NCBI GenBank assembly: GCA_022885665.1
Contig: JAGQDJ010000083.1
Location: 64,373-128,372, forward strand
Reading direction: 5' to 3'
Origin: Triops longicaudatus
Lineage: Eukaryota > Arthropoda > Branchiopoda > Notostraca > Triopsidae
Length of the DNA: 64,000 nt
Shown one piece after another: positions 1 through 10,600 of this stretch. The position numbers were made by a program, and so were the translations under genes. Numbering within the stretch: the stretch's first letter is position 1; each line of letters begins with the position of its first letter. The notes under the pieces are model-generated. The model was not told the origin of the DNA. It saw only the letters and a list, made by a program, of their open reading frames with translations, and did no database searches.

Positions 1-1368
1 AGTAAGAGATGACTCAATATTGTTTTCGTTTCCACATCCATGTTTTCAATCACAATTAAAAAAGTTCTACTTTTTTGTGACAAATATTAAACTTCTGAAA
101 CATACCATACATGTCCAGAATGAAGTTTGGTTCAACTGGTGTACAATTCTATTTCTTACGCTGCCAAAATTCATTGTTTAAATAACAAGCCTTCTCTGCG
201 CCCACTGATGTGCCCACCCCTCCCTCCTTCCGCCTATATAAAGGCTTACCAATGCAGGCAAACGTGATTGTCCTTTTTAAAACAACTTTTCGAATAGTAG
301 CTACTTGTAACAGTTTGTATCTTGGCTTCCAGCTCGTACGCCCCAATACCGTACCTTGTACAAGAAGTCGCCCGTGAACTCCTCAGCACCCACGCCAGAC
401 CTTTCCAGAGGCTATTAAATGGCAAGAGGGGGTCTTAGACATAAGAAACTGAAACTCGCCTGCAGAAATGTGGTTTCGGGGTTGTGCTTTTACACTGCAT
501 GACCCAGGACCATACAGTCTGCAAGGAATATAGATCACCCGCGATTTTCCAGCAACTTGGAACACAGAAACTTTATGACTTGCATTCGAACACGTCACGT
601 GAGCTCAAGTCACGCAATATCACAGCTCTGACGGTGTCACTGCTTGGCGTGAAAAGAAATTCCTAAACCTTTTCTGTCAACGTAAGAAAGAATTTAACTC
701 TTGACGGAAGATCGAAATTTGATTCCGTGAAAAGTGCCTCCCTTTTTTTCTTAAGACTACCCAAGTTTGTTTGGAACTTCCTATCGCGCAGTCATTGACT
801 TTGTAATACTGCATTCTCTCGTTCAGGGTATATTTCCCCAAGTCCGGATGTAAATGAGTCCCGAGAGTAAAGAGTCCGACAGAGGCACGCAACTCTTATT
901 GACTCTTCAGCTTGTTTCCTTTCGTTTCGAGATGCTCATCTTATCGAGCTGCCTACGTCTCATAGAAGCGAATTAAATTGGACGACGATTTTACTAGCCA
1001 ACAAAAAACATTTCCTTAGAGTTTAAATGAACGTAGTTTCATTTACCGAAAACTAAATTTTTGGTGATTCAAGATTACACACATGTATTATTATGACAAA
1101 AAACATGCCGAGGAAGTACTTTCTAAATGTCAGATGTGCTCACTGCCCTTGCGGATACATTGGTTTCGCTAGACATACAACGCTTTAAACGTGTTCAAGC
1201 AGAAACGTCTCAATTTGCCCACACGAGCAAATTTTATGGTACAAAAGGACTTCAAGGGCATTTTTGTCCTCAATTGCGCCGCGCGTCTTGGGTGGAAGAT
1301 AGTTGATACGAACTTTAAGAAGGTAGCGTCCATTAACTTCAGGAGAAAGCTGGCTTGAACTAAAAACC
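1..1368. other. Upstream region of the GH18-like gene
   Basis: I see no convincing coding exon here. Short ORFs on both strands lack recognisable protein sequence. The stretch holds a TATA-like sequence near 235. A pyrimidine-containing acceptor-like CAG near 1340 could end a 5' UTR intron before the ATG at 1369, so the promoter and 5' UTR of the downstream gene probably lie here. Confidence 0.4.
235..243 (+). promoter_or_regulatory. TATA box candidate (TATATAAAG)
   Basis: A perfect TATATAAAG lies in a locally GC-rich stretch about 1.1 kb upstream of the start codon at 1369. It could drive the GH18-like gene if a 5' UTR intron removes most of the intervening sequence. No initiator motif is obvious at the expected spacing, so this rests on one motif only. 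Confidence 0.25.
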
Positions 1369-4300
1369 ATGGGACAATTGCAATTGTTCCCGCTCATTTT
1401 ACTGCTGGTGATAAATATCAGACATATTGCCGGGACGCCAACTTCTAATTTAACATGTTACTTTGGACCCCATCAAAGTAAGTACATTGCTCAGGTCTCC
1501 TCAAATATATTTGTGACCGTCTTTCTTCGTCAGACGTCGACGATCTGGACCCTTTCTTGTGCACCAAGATTGTGGCCAATGCGATCCAGGCCATTACTCA
1601 AGAGGGCAACGAGCCTCGCATTGACATCAACTCGCCCCGGTTGGCAAAACTCGTGGCCCTGAAAATCGTCAACCCCGAGCTGCAACTGCTTCTCGGCATC
1701 GATGCTCCCAACACCCAAGCCTTGCTTCAAAATCCGGCTCCAGATGCCCTGGCCATGGCAGCCAGTCAGTTTGGCCGACTTTTGACTGCCGTGCTGATGG
1801 ACGGAATCGATTTCGAGTACGCTCCGCCACCAACGCTCAATGCGACTCAAGACTTGACCAGACTCTTTTCCACTTTCCAACCCATTTTCGCACCGCTGAC
1901 AGTAAGTTTAACGGTCCAAGACTCCTTCGGCCCAACGCCTGCCCTTTCCAAGCTTAACATCGAACACGTGCACGTGCTCCCCTCTGCGAAGCCTTCCCTA
2001 ACGCCCGAGAGGGAAGATCGGCAAATTCTTGCGAAAATGGAGCCTTGGTTGAAAACTGGCTTCCAGGGATCGCAGTTAAGCGTCGGGCTAAAGATCGGTG
2101 GCGTTTCTTGGCGACAAGACGCTCCTCAAGGACCGTACGTGATTGCGTTAGAACGGGTCTCGCGATCCAAAATCTGCCGAACGCTCCAAATGCCCGACTG
2201 GCAGTCTACTGTTAACCTTACGAACCCTGACAACGTTCTGGCCGTGGCTCAGTCAGCCGACGGGCGACAAAAATTCACTTACCCTTCCGAGAAAAAGATA
2301 TCCAAACTTATCCAAAAGGTCGCGTCGACCGTTGGAGGAGTGGCGGTGATGGATGTGGACTTGGATGACGCACAAAACGAGTGCGGCAAAGGCCCATGGG
2401 CGTTCACCAAACTCGTCCGAAGTGCACTGAAACTGCCTCCCTTGAAGGAGCAAGGTGGGGTGACGCGAATTCGCCTAATGCTCAACTTAGGAACCTTGCA
2501 AAACGTTGGAATCTTCCGGTGGCTCAATGACGACACCGAGACTCCGCTGAAGCGGACCAGGCGGCACGACCCTTGGTCGGGACGAAGTAAAATTCATGAT
2601 GATTTCAGCGACAATAAGAAACTAAGAAGGTATTGGGGTCGTTACTCTGAAAGGGATAATGGCGAAGAAGATTCCTACAAAATTTTTCCGCGTTTTCGCA
2701 AGGTAAAGAAGGGTAAACGAAAGTATAAAAAGCACTTCGACTTGCAAGTGGTGCCAGTACTTGACTTGCCAGACATGGAAGATTTGCCAGAACTGCGTAG
2801 TTTGGATGATCCAGTACCCGCGACGGAGCAGCCTAATGGAGTCCAACAGGTCACAACGCCAAATGCAACCAACGAAACTGGGGGGAGTGTTGCTGGGGCA
2901 GGAGAGACCTCCACGACTACCACGACCAAGGTCCCCGACCTTCCGACAACAACACTTCCGTCAACAACTGTAGACACCGCTCCCTCGACCATCGCTAGCT
3001 CGAGCTCCCAGAACAACAGCCAGGTTTCCACGGCAACAGGCGAAGGCACCGACAATCAAGGTGTGCGAACTAAACGTAGTGATAAACTCGTTTGGACGAA
3101 AAAAGACGTCAGCGAAAAGAAGTTCAACGATGCCCGTTGGCTTTCTGTCGGTTTCCGAGCAGCTGAAACACAGAATCCCAAGAAAGACCATCTAGCTGTG
3201 CCCAGCGTTAATACTGACAGTCGTGCTAAGCGAGCCAAGCGAGAGATCGACCTCTGGCCGAAGCAAAATCGCCACTTGGATCGATTCAACGATTATCGCC
3301 AACCCAGGTGGCATATTCCTTTTGGTAATAAAAAGGAGAAACTCGAACAAGAATCCTACAAAAGTACCCGACATTTACGGAAAGGTCGCCGCGAAGGTCG
3401 CAATTTTCCCAAACCAAACTCAGGAGAGATTGAACTTCGCTCTCTCCTCGGCCCTACCGTAGCAGAACCAGAAGAGCCCAAAACCACTGACAAGGTCAGT
3501 GAAACCACTACTACCACAACTACAACGACAGAAGCACCAGTTCAGACTGATGTAATAGCCCCACGTCTCGTATCAGAACGACCTAGACTATCAGTTCAAC
3601 CTGAATCAACAACACCTTATGGATTACCTGCCCCACGACCACTACCAGTTCCAACTGTACCAGTTCCATCTCTGACTGGACAGGAAACTCAGCCAAAACT
3701 ACCTTCTATATCAGAAAACGGCCAAGATCCAGACGTTACTCCCAAGTTAGAGGAGCAAGACAAACCAGGAAACGATCCTAATATAAAACTTAGAATATTT
3801 GAAGAGTTGCCTTCCAGACGAGGAAAAAAACGTTTCTTCACCAAACCCGGGCCTCAAGTTCCCAGCACCAGGCCTTTCCGTCAGCAGTCGAGAAGTCGCA
3901 GAAGTCCGTATTCCGACGATTCGCCAGATTTTGATTTCGAGGCATCAACCTTCGGCAAAGGTGGTGAGACCCTAGCAGACCCATCTTTTGATATTGCGAC
4001 AGACCCAGCGAACATGTCCTACTACTTTACTATAAGTAATAATCCTTTAGTCAACGTTACTTTTAGGTTTACGGCAGTTTACCTTTTCAGTAAGTTGTCC
4101 GCAGGCACGAACGTCTGCTACGAGGAATGTCAAAACTAAACGTGAAGCGCCTCCTCTTTTAGTAGAAAACAATAATGGTCACGAGAGCAATAGACACCGA
4201 GCAAGCCGAGCAGTCTCTTACGGCAAAGTCAGACACCCAGGTCTGAATGCTCCGCAGGCTGGTGGAACCGAAGGACAGGTGGACATCGTACTTCAGCCAG

Positions 4301-6142
4301 TACTAACTACTCCCAGTCCACAGGAGACAACACCTGATGCTAGGCCAAGTAAATCAGACTTATTTTCGTGTTAGAGGCTAAATCGAGACACATTTTTTAG
4401 AAGAAATAAAACTACGGGGGAAATTAATAAAATTGCCTAGTTCTCCTGATTCTTCTGAAGTGCACCCGAGGTGTGGTGGTAGTTATGTTAGACACAGGCC
4501 AGCACCCGCTGCCGCATACACCGCTTTTTACGGGAGACGTGCAGGGTACGGACCCCCACGTTACAGGCGAAGTCCCACAGTCGCCGCATCTGCCATAGGA
4601 GTTGCTAACAAACCGGACAGCGTTACCAGTAATCCATCAAATATTAGAAATTCCGTTCGCTGCTCATTATGATTATACCAAAGCAGGCAAACCAGAGCTT
4701 CGTGAGAAAGACGGCAACCGTCAAAAACGGTTTCTACCAGGACCTAGGCCTCTACGCTTTCTGCAAATTAGTATTACAAATAAGAACAAAAATAGATCAA
4801 ATATATTTTTTAAAAAAATATACAAATGGGAGTATTCCACATTTTAGGAAGACCACGGTCAACGAATGCTAAAGCAGTGCAACAGACTACAGTGAAGTCG
4901 AACCCTGTAACCATTCTAGTCCCACCAGGCAAAATTGCACATCCTTCCTTACGAAGTAATACTTTAAATGTAATTGTGCAAAGACAGAAAATTTAGATAT
5001 GTTTCTGCAGATCGTGTTAGGCGAGAAATTAAAAAAGTCCCATTTCCAGTGAAAACGCAATTTACTCCGCAGAATAACTTAAACAAACTCCCAGGTAAAC
5101 TACCCAGCGAAGAGAACTGAACCAGCAAGTCGTAAAATGTTAAAATGTGCGTAGGGCTCAAAGACAGACCTGAACCATTCGCCGTAGTGAAACCGGCAAG
5201 GACACAACGTGTGGTACCTAGTGCGCGACCCAAACGAGATCTGTACCAACCATTTGACTCTGAAGAAACTGATTTTGGGGAAAACTTTGCAACTTCTGAC
5301 GACGTTACTGATACTGGCTACCAAGCGTTCCCCGAACAGGAATTTCAACCTGAAGATCAGGAGGAATCTGTAGAGGCAGATTTCCCTCCTGAGGAAAACC
5401 AGGATGAACTGGCAGGAACGTACTTTCCTCCCGCAGAAATCCAGGATGAACCAATACAGACGGACTTACTTCCCGAAGAATACGAGCATGAAGCTCGAGA
5501 GACGGATTCCCAACATGAAGACCTGAACGATCCGGGCTTTATCTTGGGTATTTTGTAAAAAAAAAAAAAAATATTTGCAGAACTTATGATTTTCTCCAAA
5601 GACCACGACCTGGAAACTGACGATTACATTCCAGAGGGGAGTCGAAAAAGTGTAAATAGTTTTGAAGCAGTAGAGCCCCGTAATGGAACGAAAATAGACA
5701 GGGAGGCGATACGCAAGAAAATCAGAGAACAGTTACAGGCTGCTGCTGCTGCTGCCGCAATTAAAAAAGGTGCAATCATTATCATAAGTGCTACGAGTTT
5801 CTATAGACTATTTAAATCTCTGTAGGTCATACTGTGAAAAATCCCAGGCCAATGATTAATAGAAATCGTACCACAACAGTCAAGTTAACAGCTTTAAAGA
5901 AACCATTGCGACTACCACTTAGAGCCAGCACCAAAGGGCCGTCGTATGTGCTACTAGCAGATCAAGGCCAGACGACAACTGAACCTCCCACTAGTACCAC
6001 TACCACAGCAGCAACGACAAGCTCACCCACCATAATCTCGGCAGCAGAAAAGACACAATCCAGAAATGTCAACAGGGTTCAGCAATCTAGTTTGGTGTCA
6101 CAATGGCTGAACCGCAAAAACAACAGGAAAACCGCAACTTGA
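1369..6142 (+). CDS. Secreted GH18 (chitinase)-like protein with long multi-cleavage C-terminal region
   Basis: Ten exons give 1406 residues: 1369-1477, 1534-3960, 4067-4348, 4401-4628, 4687-4770, 4848-4955, 5011-5094, 5155-5547, 5581-5769 and 5826-6142. The start has a good context (A at -3, G at +4) and a signal peptide of about 22 residues. Residues 28-345 resemble glycoside hydrolase 18: CYFG with a second Cys in DPFLC (C30, C46), NPELQLLLGI for the beta-strand-3 motif, DGIDFEY at 126-132 for the catalytic motif, and DVDLDD at 310-315 for the late barrel strand. The catalytic motif is two residues shorter than DGxDxDxE, so chitinase activity is doubtful. Residues 400-1406 are low-complexity, with Thr/Pro mucin-like tracts, four acidic 14-residue repeats, a short poly-Ala run, and basic sites such as RTKR, RAKR, RSRR, RYRR, RQKR, RVRR and RPKR. 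Every intron is phase 1. It could be a cuticle or matrix protein, or a precursor cut into pieces. The family is inferred from motifs; the function is unknown. Confidence 0.8.
5361..5528 (+). repeat. Four tandem 42-nt coding repeats (14 residues each)
   Basis: Inside exon 8 of the GH18-like gene, four consecutive 42-nt units (5361-5402, 5403-5444, 5445-5486, 5487-5528) encode acidic 14-residue repeats. The first three share the pattern D/E-E-x4-x-D/Y-F/L-P-P-x-E; the fourth is more diverged. The frame is kept throughout. This looks like repeat expansion in a disordered extracellular segment. Confidence 0.75.
5548..5580 (+). other. Ultra-short 33-bp intron in the GH18-like gene
   Basis: The stretch begins GTATTTTG, carries about 15 consecutive A and ends ATATTTGCAG. 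Removing it joins two open exons in the same phase (1) used by all other introns of this gene. Reading through it gives a stop at 5556-5558. At 33 bp it is well below the 50-60 bp of its neighbours. Confidence 0.6.
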
Positions 6143-7642
6143 CAGTGAAAATATACACCCACGTCTTATCAGGATTTGAGCCGAATAGAAATTACAGTTG
6201 GATCTAAAAGAAAAACTTTCTAAAAACATGTTTCATGTATGCGTGTACGGACTATCGAGATTTTTGTTAATACATTGATGGGGATCACTTTGTTACTTCT
6301 TGGCGAGTTCTTACACAAACCCAATACCAATATTTCGCTCAATCCACGAACTTATTGCATTCAGTAGGGAAGTATGTGTTACAAGTACGAAGGACCGTTC
6401 TGGGCAAATATATTTTTACCACCACAGCACAAATACCCCGCGTTTATGCTGCCTCTGGTTCTTGAAATTTGTACATTCCACCGCCATTTGACGAAAGTCA
6501 ATCGTATTAGTAACTTCGACTTACCTTCTTGCTAAATTACTTCCCCGTCAGGAAGTACGTTCGTAATTCTACATCACAGAAATGGCTTCCTAGAAATATG
6601 CTTCGGGACATAAGTGGTTTTATCCTATGGCACTTGGTAGCTAGCGGGTTGTGTTACCATGCTTTGTGGCGAACGGAAATAATCCTACCAGAATGTGCAC
6701 GCAAATCCCTAATGTCTGCTATATATTCCACATTACCTTGAAGGCAAGGGCATATACACCACAAACTAAGTTTTTACACTAATGTGTTCCATTTACACAA
6801 GCATTTTATGAGACCAATAGTTTTTCTTTGCAGCAGCAAAATAATGGACTAAAACGTCGTAACATTACAAGACGTTGACCTGTGGCGCCACCTCTGATAC
6901 AAAATATTCTGTTACAATGCCTGTTTCATTCACTGTATTAAGAGGTTCTCAAGAAAATATGTAACGGAAGTACAGTACTACAATTTACTTTACAAGTCCG
7001 CAATACCTGTAAAGGAAAAAAAAAAAGACAGTGGCTTCAGTCGCTTTTACGTACTTACAAGTTTTGTCTGTAAGTTTCTGCATATTTTTTGGTCAAGTGA
7101 TTACCAGCCTGATGCCATTTGGTGGGTTACTGTATTTCGCAAATAATTTGTCACGAGTATTCTAAATTATCCTACTTTTCCATGACAAAAACTTCTCTTA
7201 AGCTGTTCAATGTTTTGATAAATATAACGCAGTTGCGGTACCGAATCTGAGTTCATTTGAAAATTCCTGTTTAAAATAATGCAAGTTCTTTATTTCATTT
7301 TATATATATTGAACCGACAGTCTGAGAGCTACTACAAGGGGCGGAAACGCAAAGCCTCCGCTTATAAAAGAAGGTGGGAGGAAACTGGGGAGGGCAGTGC
7401 GGAGGATTTAAACGTTGAGAGAAGGAAATTTAGAAGACTAGAGTCCGAAACAAAATCAACAGTTAAACACATTCAATGTAAAGGTTGCTCAAATGTTCTT
7501 TTAAGAAGTGCAAAACATATGAAGCAGGGAAGTCGAGTGATTATGAAAGAGACATGGCTAAACTGCTAGGAAGTTGAAGCTGCCAGTCAAATCTAGTCCT
7601 AAAAAGCAAACACCGTACAATTTTCCACTATCGCTTTTGTTT
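6143..7642. other. Intergenic region between two convergent genes
   Basis: This region lies between the stop of the plus-strand GH18-like gene and the stop of minus-strand alpha-spectrin, so it should contain both 3' UTRs. A 96-codon Lys/Arg-rich ORF at 7279-7569 (plus) has no recognised domain and is not called as a gene. An AATAAA on the minus strand at 7294-7289 could end the spectrin transcript. Confidence 0.5.
7289..7294 (-). terminator. Candidate poly(A) signal for alpha-spectrin
   Basis: The plus-strand TTTATT reads AATAAA on the minus strand. It lies about 350 bp downstream of the spectrin stop codon and is the nearest canonical hexamer I found. This rests on the motif alone. Confidence 0.3.
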
Positions 7643-10600
7643 TTAATTCTGGAAGAGCGTGCGTGTAAACTCCATGTAATCAAGCGCCCCAGGCACAGGT
7701 TTGCCACCTGTCTTGGGATCGACGTAAGGTTTCATACGAGACACGCAATAATCGGCCATGTCTTTGGTGAGATTGGCGTACAACTCTTCCTTGGTGACGT
7801 AAGGACGATCGCCGGCGGTAATGGCTCGGAAAGCGCTTTCGATTTCCTCCGAGGACTGCACGTTTTCAGTTTCCTTGCTGATCATGAAAGCCATGTATTC
7901 TTGCAAGGAAACGTAGCCATCGCGGTTAGGATCGACAATATCCACGATGGTTTCGAACTCGGGGTCGCTTTGACCTTCTTCAACCATGGGCAAGTCGTAA
8001 CCCAAGGCTCGCAAGCAAGACTTGAATTCGTTGTGGTTCAGACGGCCAGTCTTTTCCTTGTCGAAATGTCTGAAAGAAGGACATGTTTAAATCTCCTACC
8101 AAATGGCTACTATAACAATCCTTACTTGAACATCATCGAGAATTCCTTAAGGGCATCTTCAGAAACTCCGGATTGATTGCGAGCTTGGATCTGTTGTTCC
8201 AAGTTGTGTTGCATACGCATGCCAAGTTGGTCCAATTGATCCCATTGCTGTGCCAAGCCCACAGTACTGTGTTCCGTGTAACGGTTGTCCAGAATCAAAT
8301 GTTCTTCCAGGATAGCTCCCAAGTCTTCGATTTTCTTCAAGTCCGATCGTCTGGCCCGCACTTCAGCTGCTTTACGTTTAGTAGCTTCCAACTGTTGCTC
8401 CAAGGTACCGGATCCTTCCATCATTGACGACCTGAACGAAATAGAAAAACATCAATACGTTATTACACATTTTACTGGCATCACGTCGTGTCACACCATG
8501 CATATTCCATTCCTATTGTTCCCTATCGGGAAACTTGCAGTTAGTTGCAATCCGAATCAAGACATAGGTTATGGGGATAAAAAGGTTCAGCAAGTCATCA
8601 GCAAAATCGTGTTTACAACATGTCAAAAATGTCAAACCAAATTAGAGCTTAAAAATTTGACATCATAAATACCCGTCCCAACCCAGTAGCGTCAGCCTGG
8701 GAACAGCACCGCCACCAAGAACAAAATTTCACGAGTAAAATCATAAAACAAAAATTAAAATAAATAACCGCTGTAACAATAATTTCTTTACAAAATGAAA
8801 ACGAGATAAATATATAAAAATATAATGTTGTTATGATATTTAAAAGTGCAAACGAAGAGTATACCTTGTTTCCGTGAGCCATGTGTGGAAGGCATTCGCG
8901 TGGCGAGCGAATTCCTTACGGAGACGGTCGTTATCGTCTTGACGGACAGCTTCCTTGGCCAATTCAGCATCGCGTTCGGAAATGATCTTTTGCAAGTTCT
9001 TCCAGGTATCTTCCAAAGCTTCCATCGTGAACCAAGTGTAAGGGTTCGGTCCGACTTTGAAGGACTTGATCTGGGCGTCCAAAGCTGCCAAGGCCTCGAA
9101 ATCGGCTTGTGCAGACGACAAAGAGGCTTGGAATTGGGCATGGGCTTCACGCAAGGCGCGGATTTCCTCAATGCTATTACAACGCACCGGATCGGTCAAG
9201 TCTTCCTCGGCGTTTTCAAACCAGGAGTTGAAAGCAGAGGCCTTCTTGGCGAAAGTTAAGTAGAGCTCTTCGATCTGACGGAACTGATCTTGCATGCGCA
9301 ACAAACGCTGTTTGCGCGATTCCGATCCATTCATCAAACTCGCCCAACTATTAAAATAATAATAAATCCGAAATTCTTTATTCATATACAAACTAACATA
9401 ACCATCGTAAGATGATTCAATTAGAGTTCATTCTAATTAATAAAAATATAATCAAATACAAAAATATCAAACTATGAAAAGCAAAGTTATTAAAATAAAT
9501 ATAAAACAAATATGAGTAAATTTTGCAAATTACCAGAACTGACTAGTCTACACGCGAAAAAGAATACACTGAACAAAAACATATCAAAACGAAAAACAAT
9601 AAATAATGGTAAAATTGATCATATGAGCGTAAATAAAGAAAAATGTGCTAAGTTATCGAATTGTAGGAAAGAGTATTTCAAAATCTCACCGTTCCATAAC
9701 ATCGCCGTGGCGTTTAATGATGGCAGGGGTCAATTCGTGGCCGCTAGCAACAAGCTGATCTTTCAACGCAGTGATGTTCTGAATACCTTCTTGCTCGAAA
9801 GCATGAAGACCTGTAATTAAATACGTTCTTATTTTCCGTCAATTTTTGTTTTTAAAAAGTTCCGGATTTTACCAGCATCGAAGGTTTCCTGTTTCGTGAG
9901 AAGAGTTTGCACCGAAGACAAATCGCGTCCGAAATCTTCGGACCGTACATGAATTTCCTTGTCAGCGCACCAGGATTCGACAACATCAGCCTTCCACATG
10001 AATTGCAAATAGGCGGCATTATCCAGCAAGCGAGCTTTGCGGCGTTGGGCCAATCCGGCCAAAACGGCCACTTTGTCTTGCAACTGTTGGCATCGTTGCT
10101 CGATGGCTTCAGCATGGTGATTGCCTTGGGCAATCAGTGTTGCTCCGGCTTGTGAAATGTCGCGGCAGCGATCAGCATGGACACCGAGATCCGTTTCCAA
10201 GGCGTCTTGTTTTTTCAGCAAGCCTTGGACAGCAGCCATGGAATCGCCATAGTTGTCAACGCAAAGCAATTGTTGTTTCTCGGAAAACCAGGCTTCTTCT
10301 TCTTCGACCTTCGCCAAGAACTGCTGATACGTCAAGGACTCGTCCAATTTGCGTCCACGCGTGGCAGCCATATCCTTCAACTCAGCCCACGCCGTGTTCA
10401 GCAACTGCAGACGCTGCTCAATTTCGGGCACGCCCAGATTCGAGACATCCATCAACTTCTCGCCGGCTTCTTGCACCGACTGGATAGTCGGCTCGTGGGA
10501 TGCTAACTCGGCTTCTAAGCGCTTGTGCTTTTTCTTCAAATTCTGGACGCCAGTCAAATCGCGACCGTAATCGTCCGAAGCCACCAGCAATTTCTTTTCT

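Noticed and set aside
1897..1907. GTAAGT inside exon 2 of the GH18-like gene
   Set aside because: It matches the donor consensus, but the reading frame continues with GH18-compatible sequence on both sides and no matching acceptor restores a better protein, so I treat it as coding.
4602..4686. Apparent frameshift between overlapping ORFs in the GH18-like gene
   Set aside because: The change of frame is explained by a 58-bp phase-1 intron (4629-4686, GTAATC...AAAGCAG), so there is no need to assume a broken gene.
7279..7569. 96-codon Lys/Arg-rich ORF with a CKGC pair
   Set aside because: It lies in the expected 3' UTR zone between convergent genes, starts in AT-rich sequence and matches nothing I recognise. 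It is not enough to call a gene.
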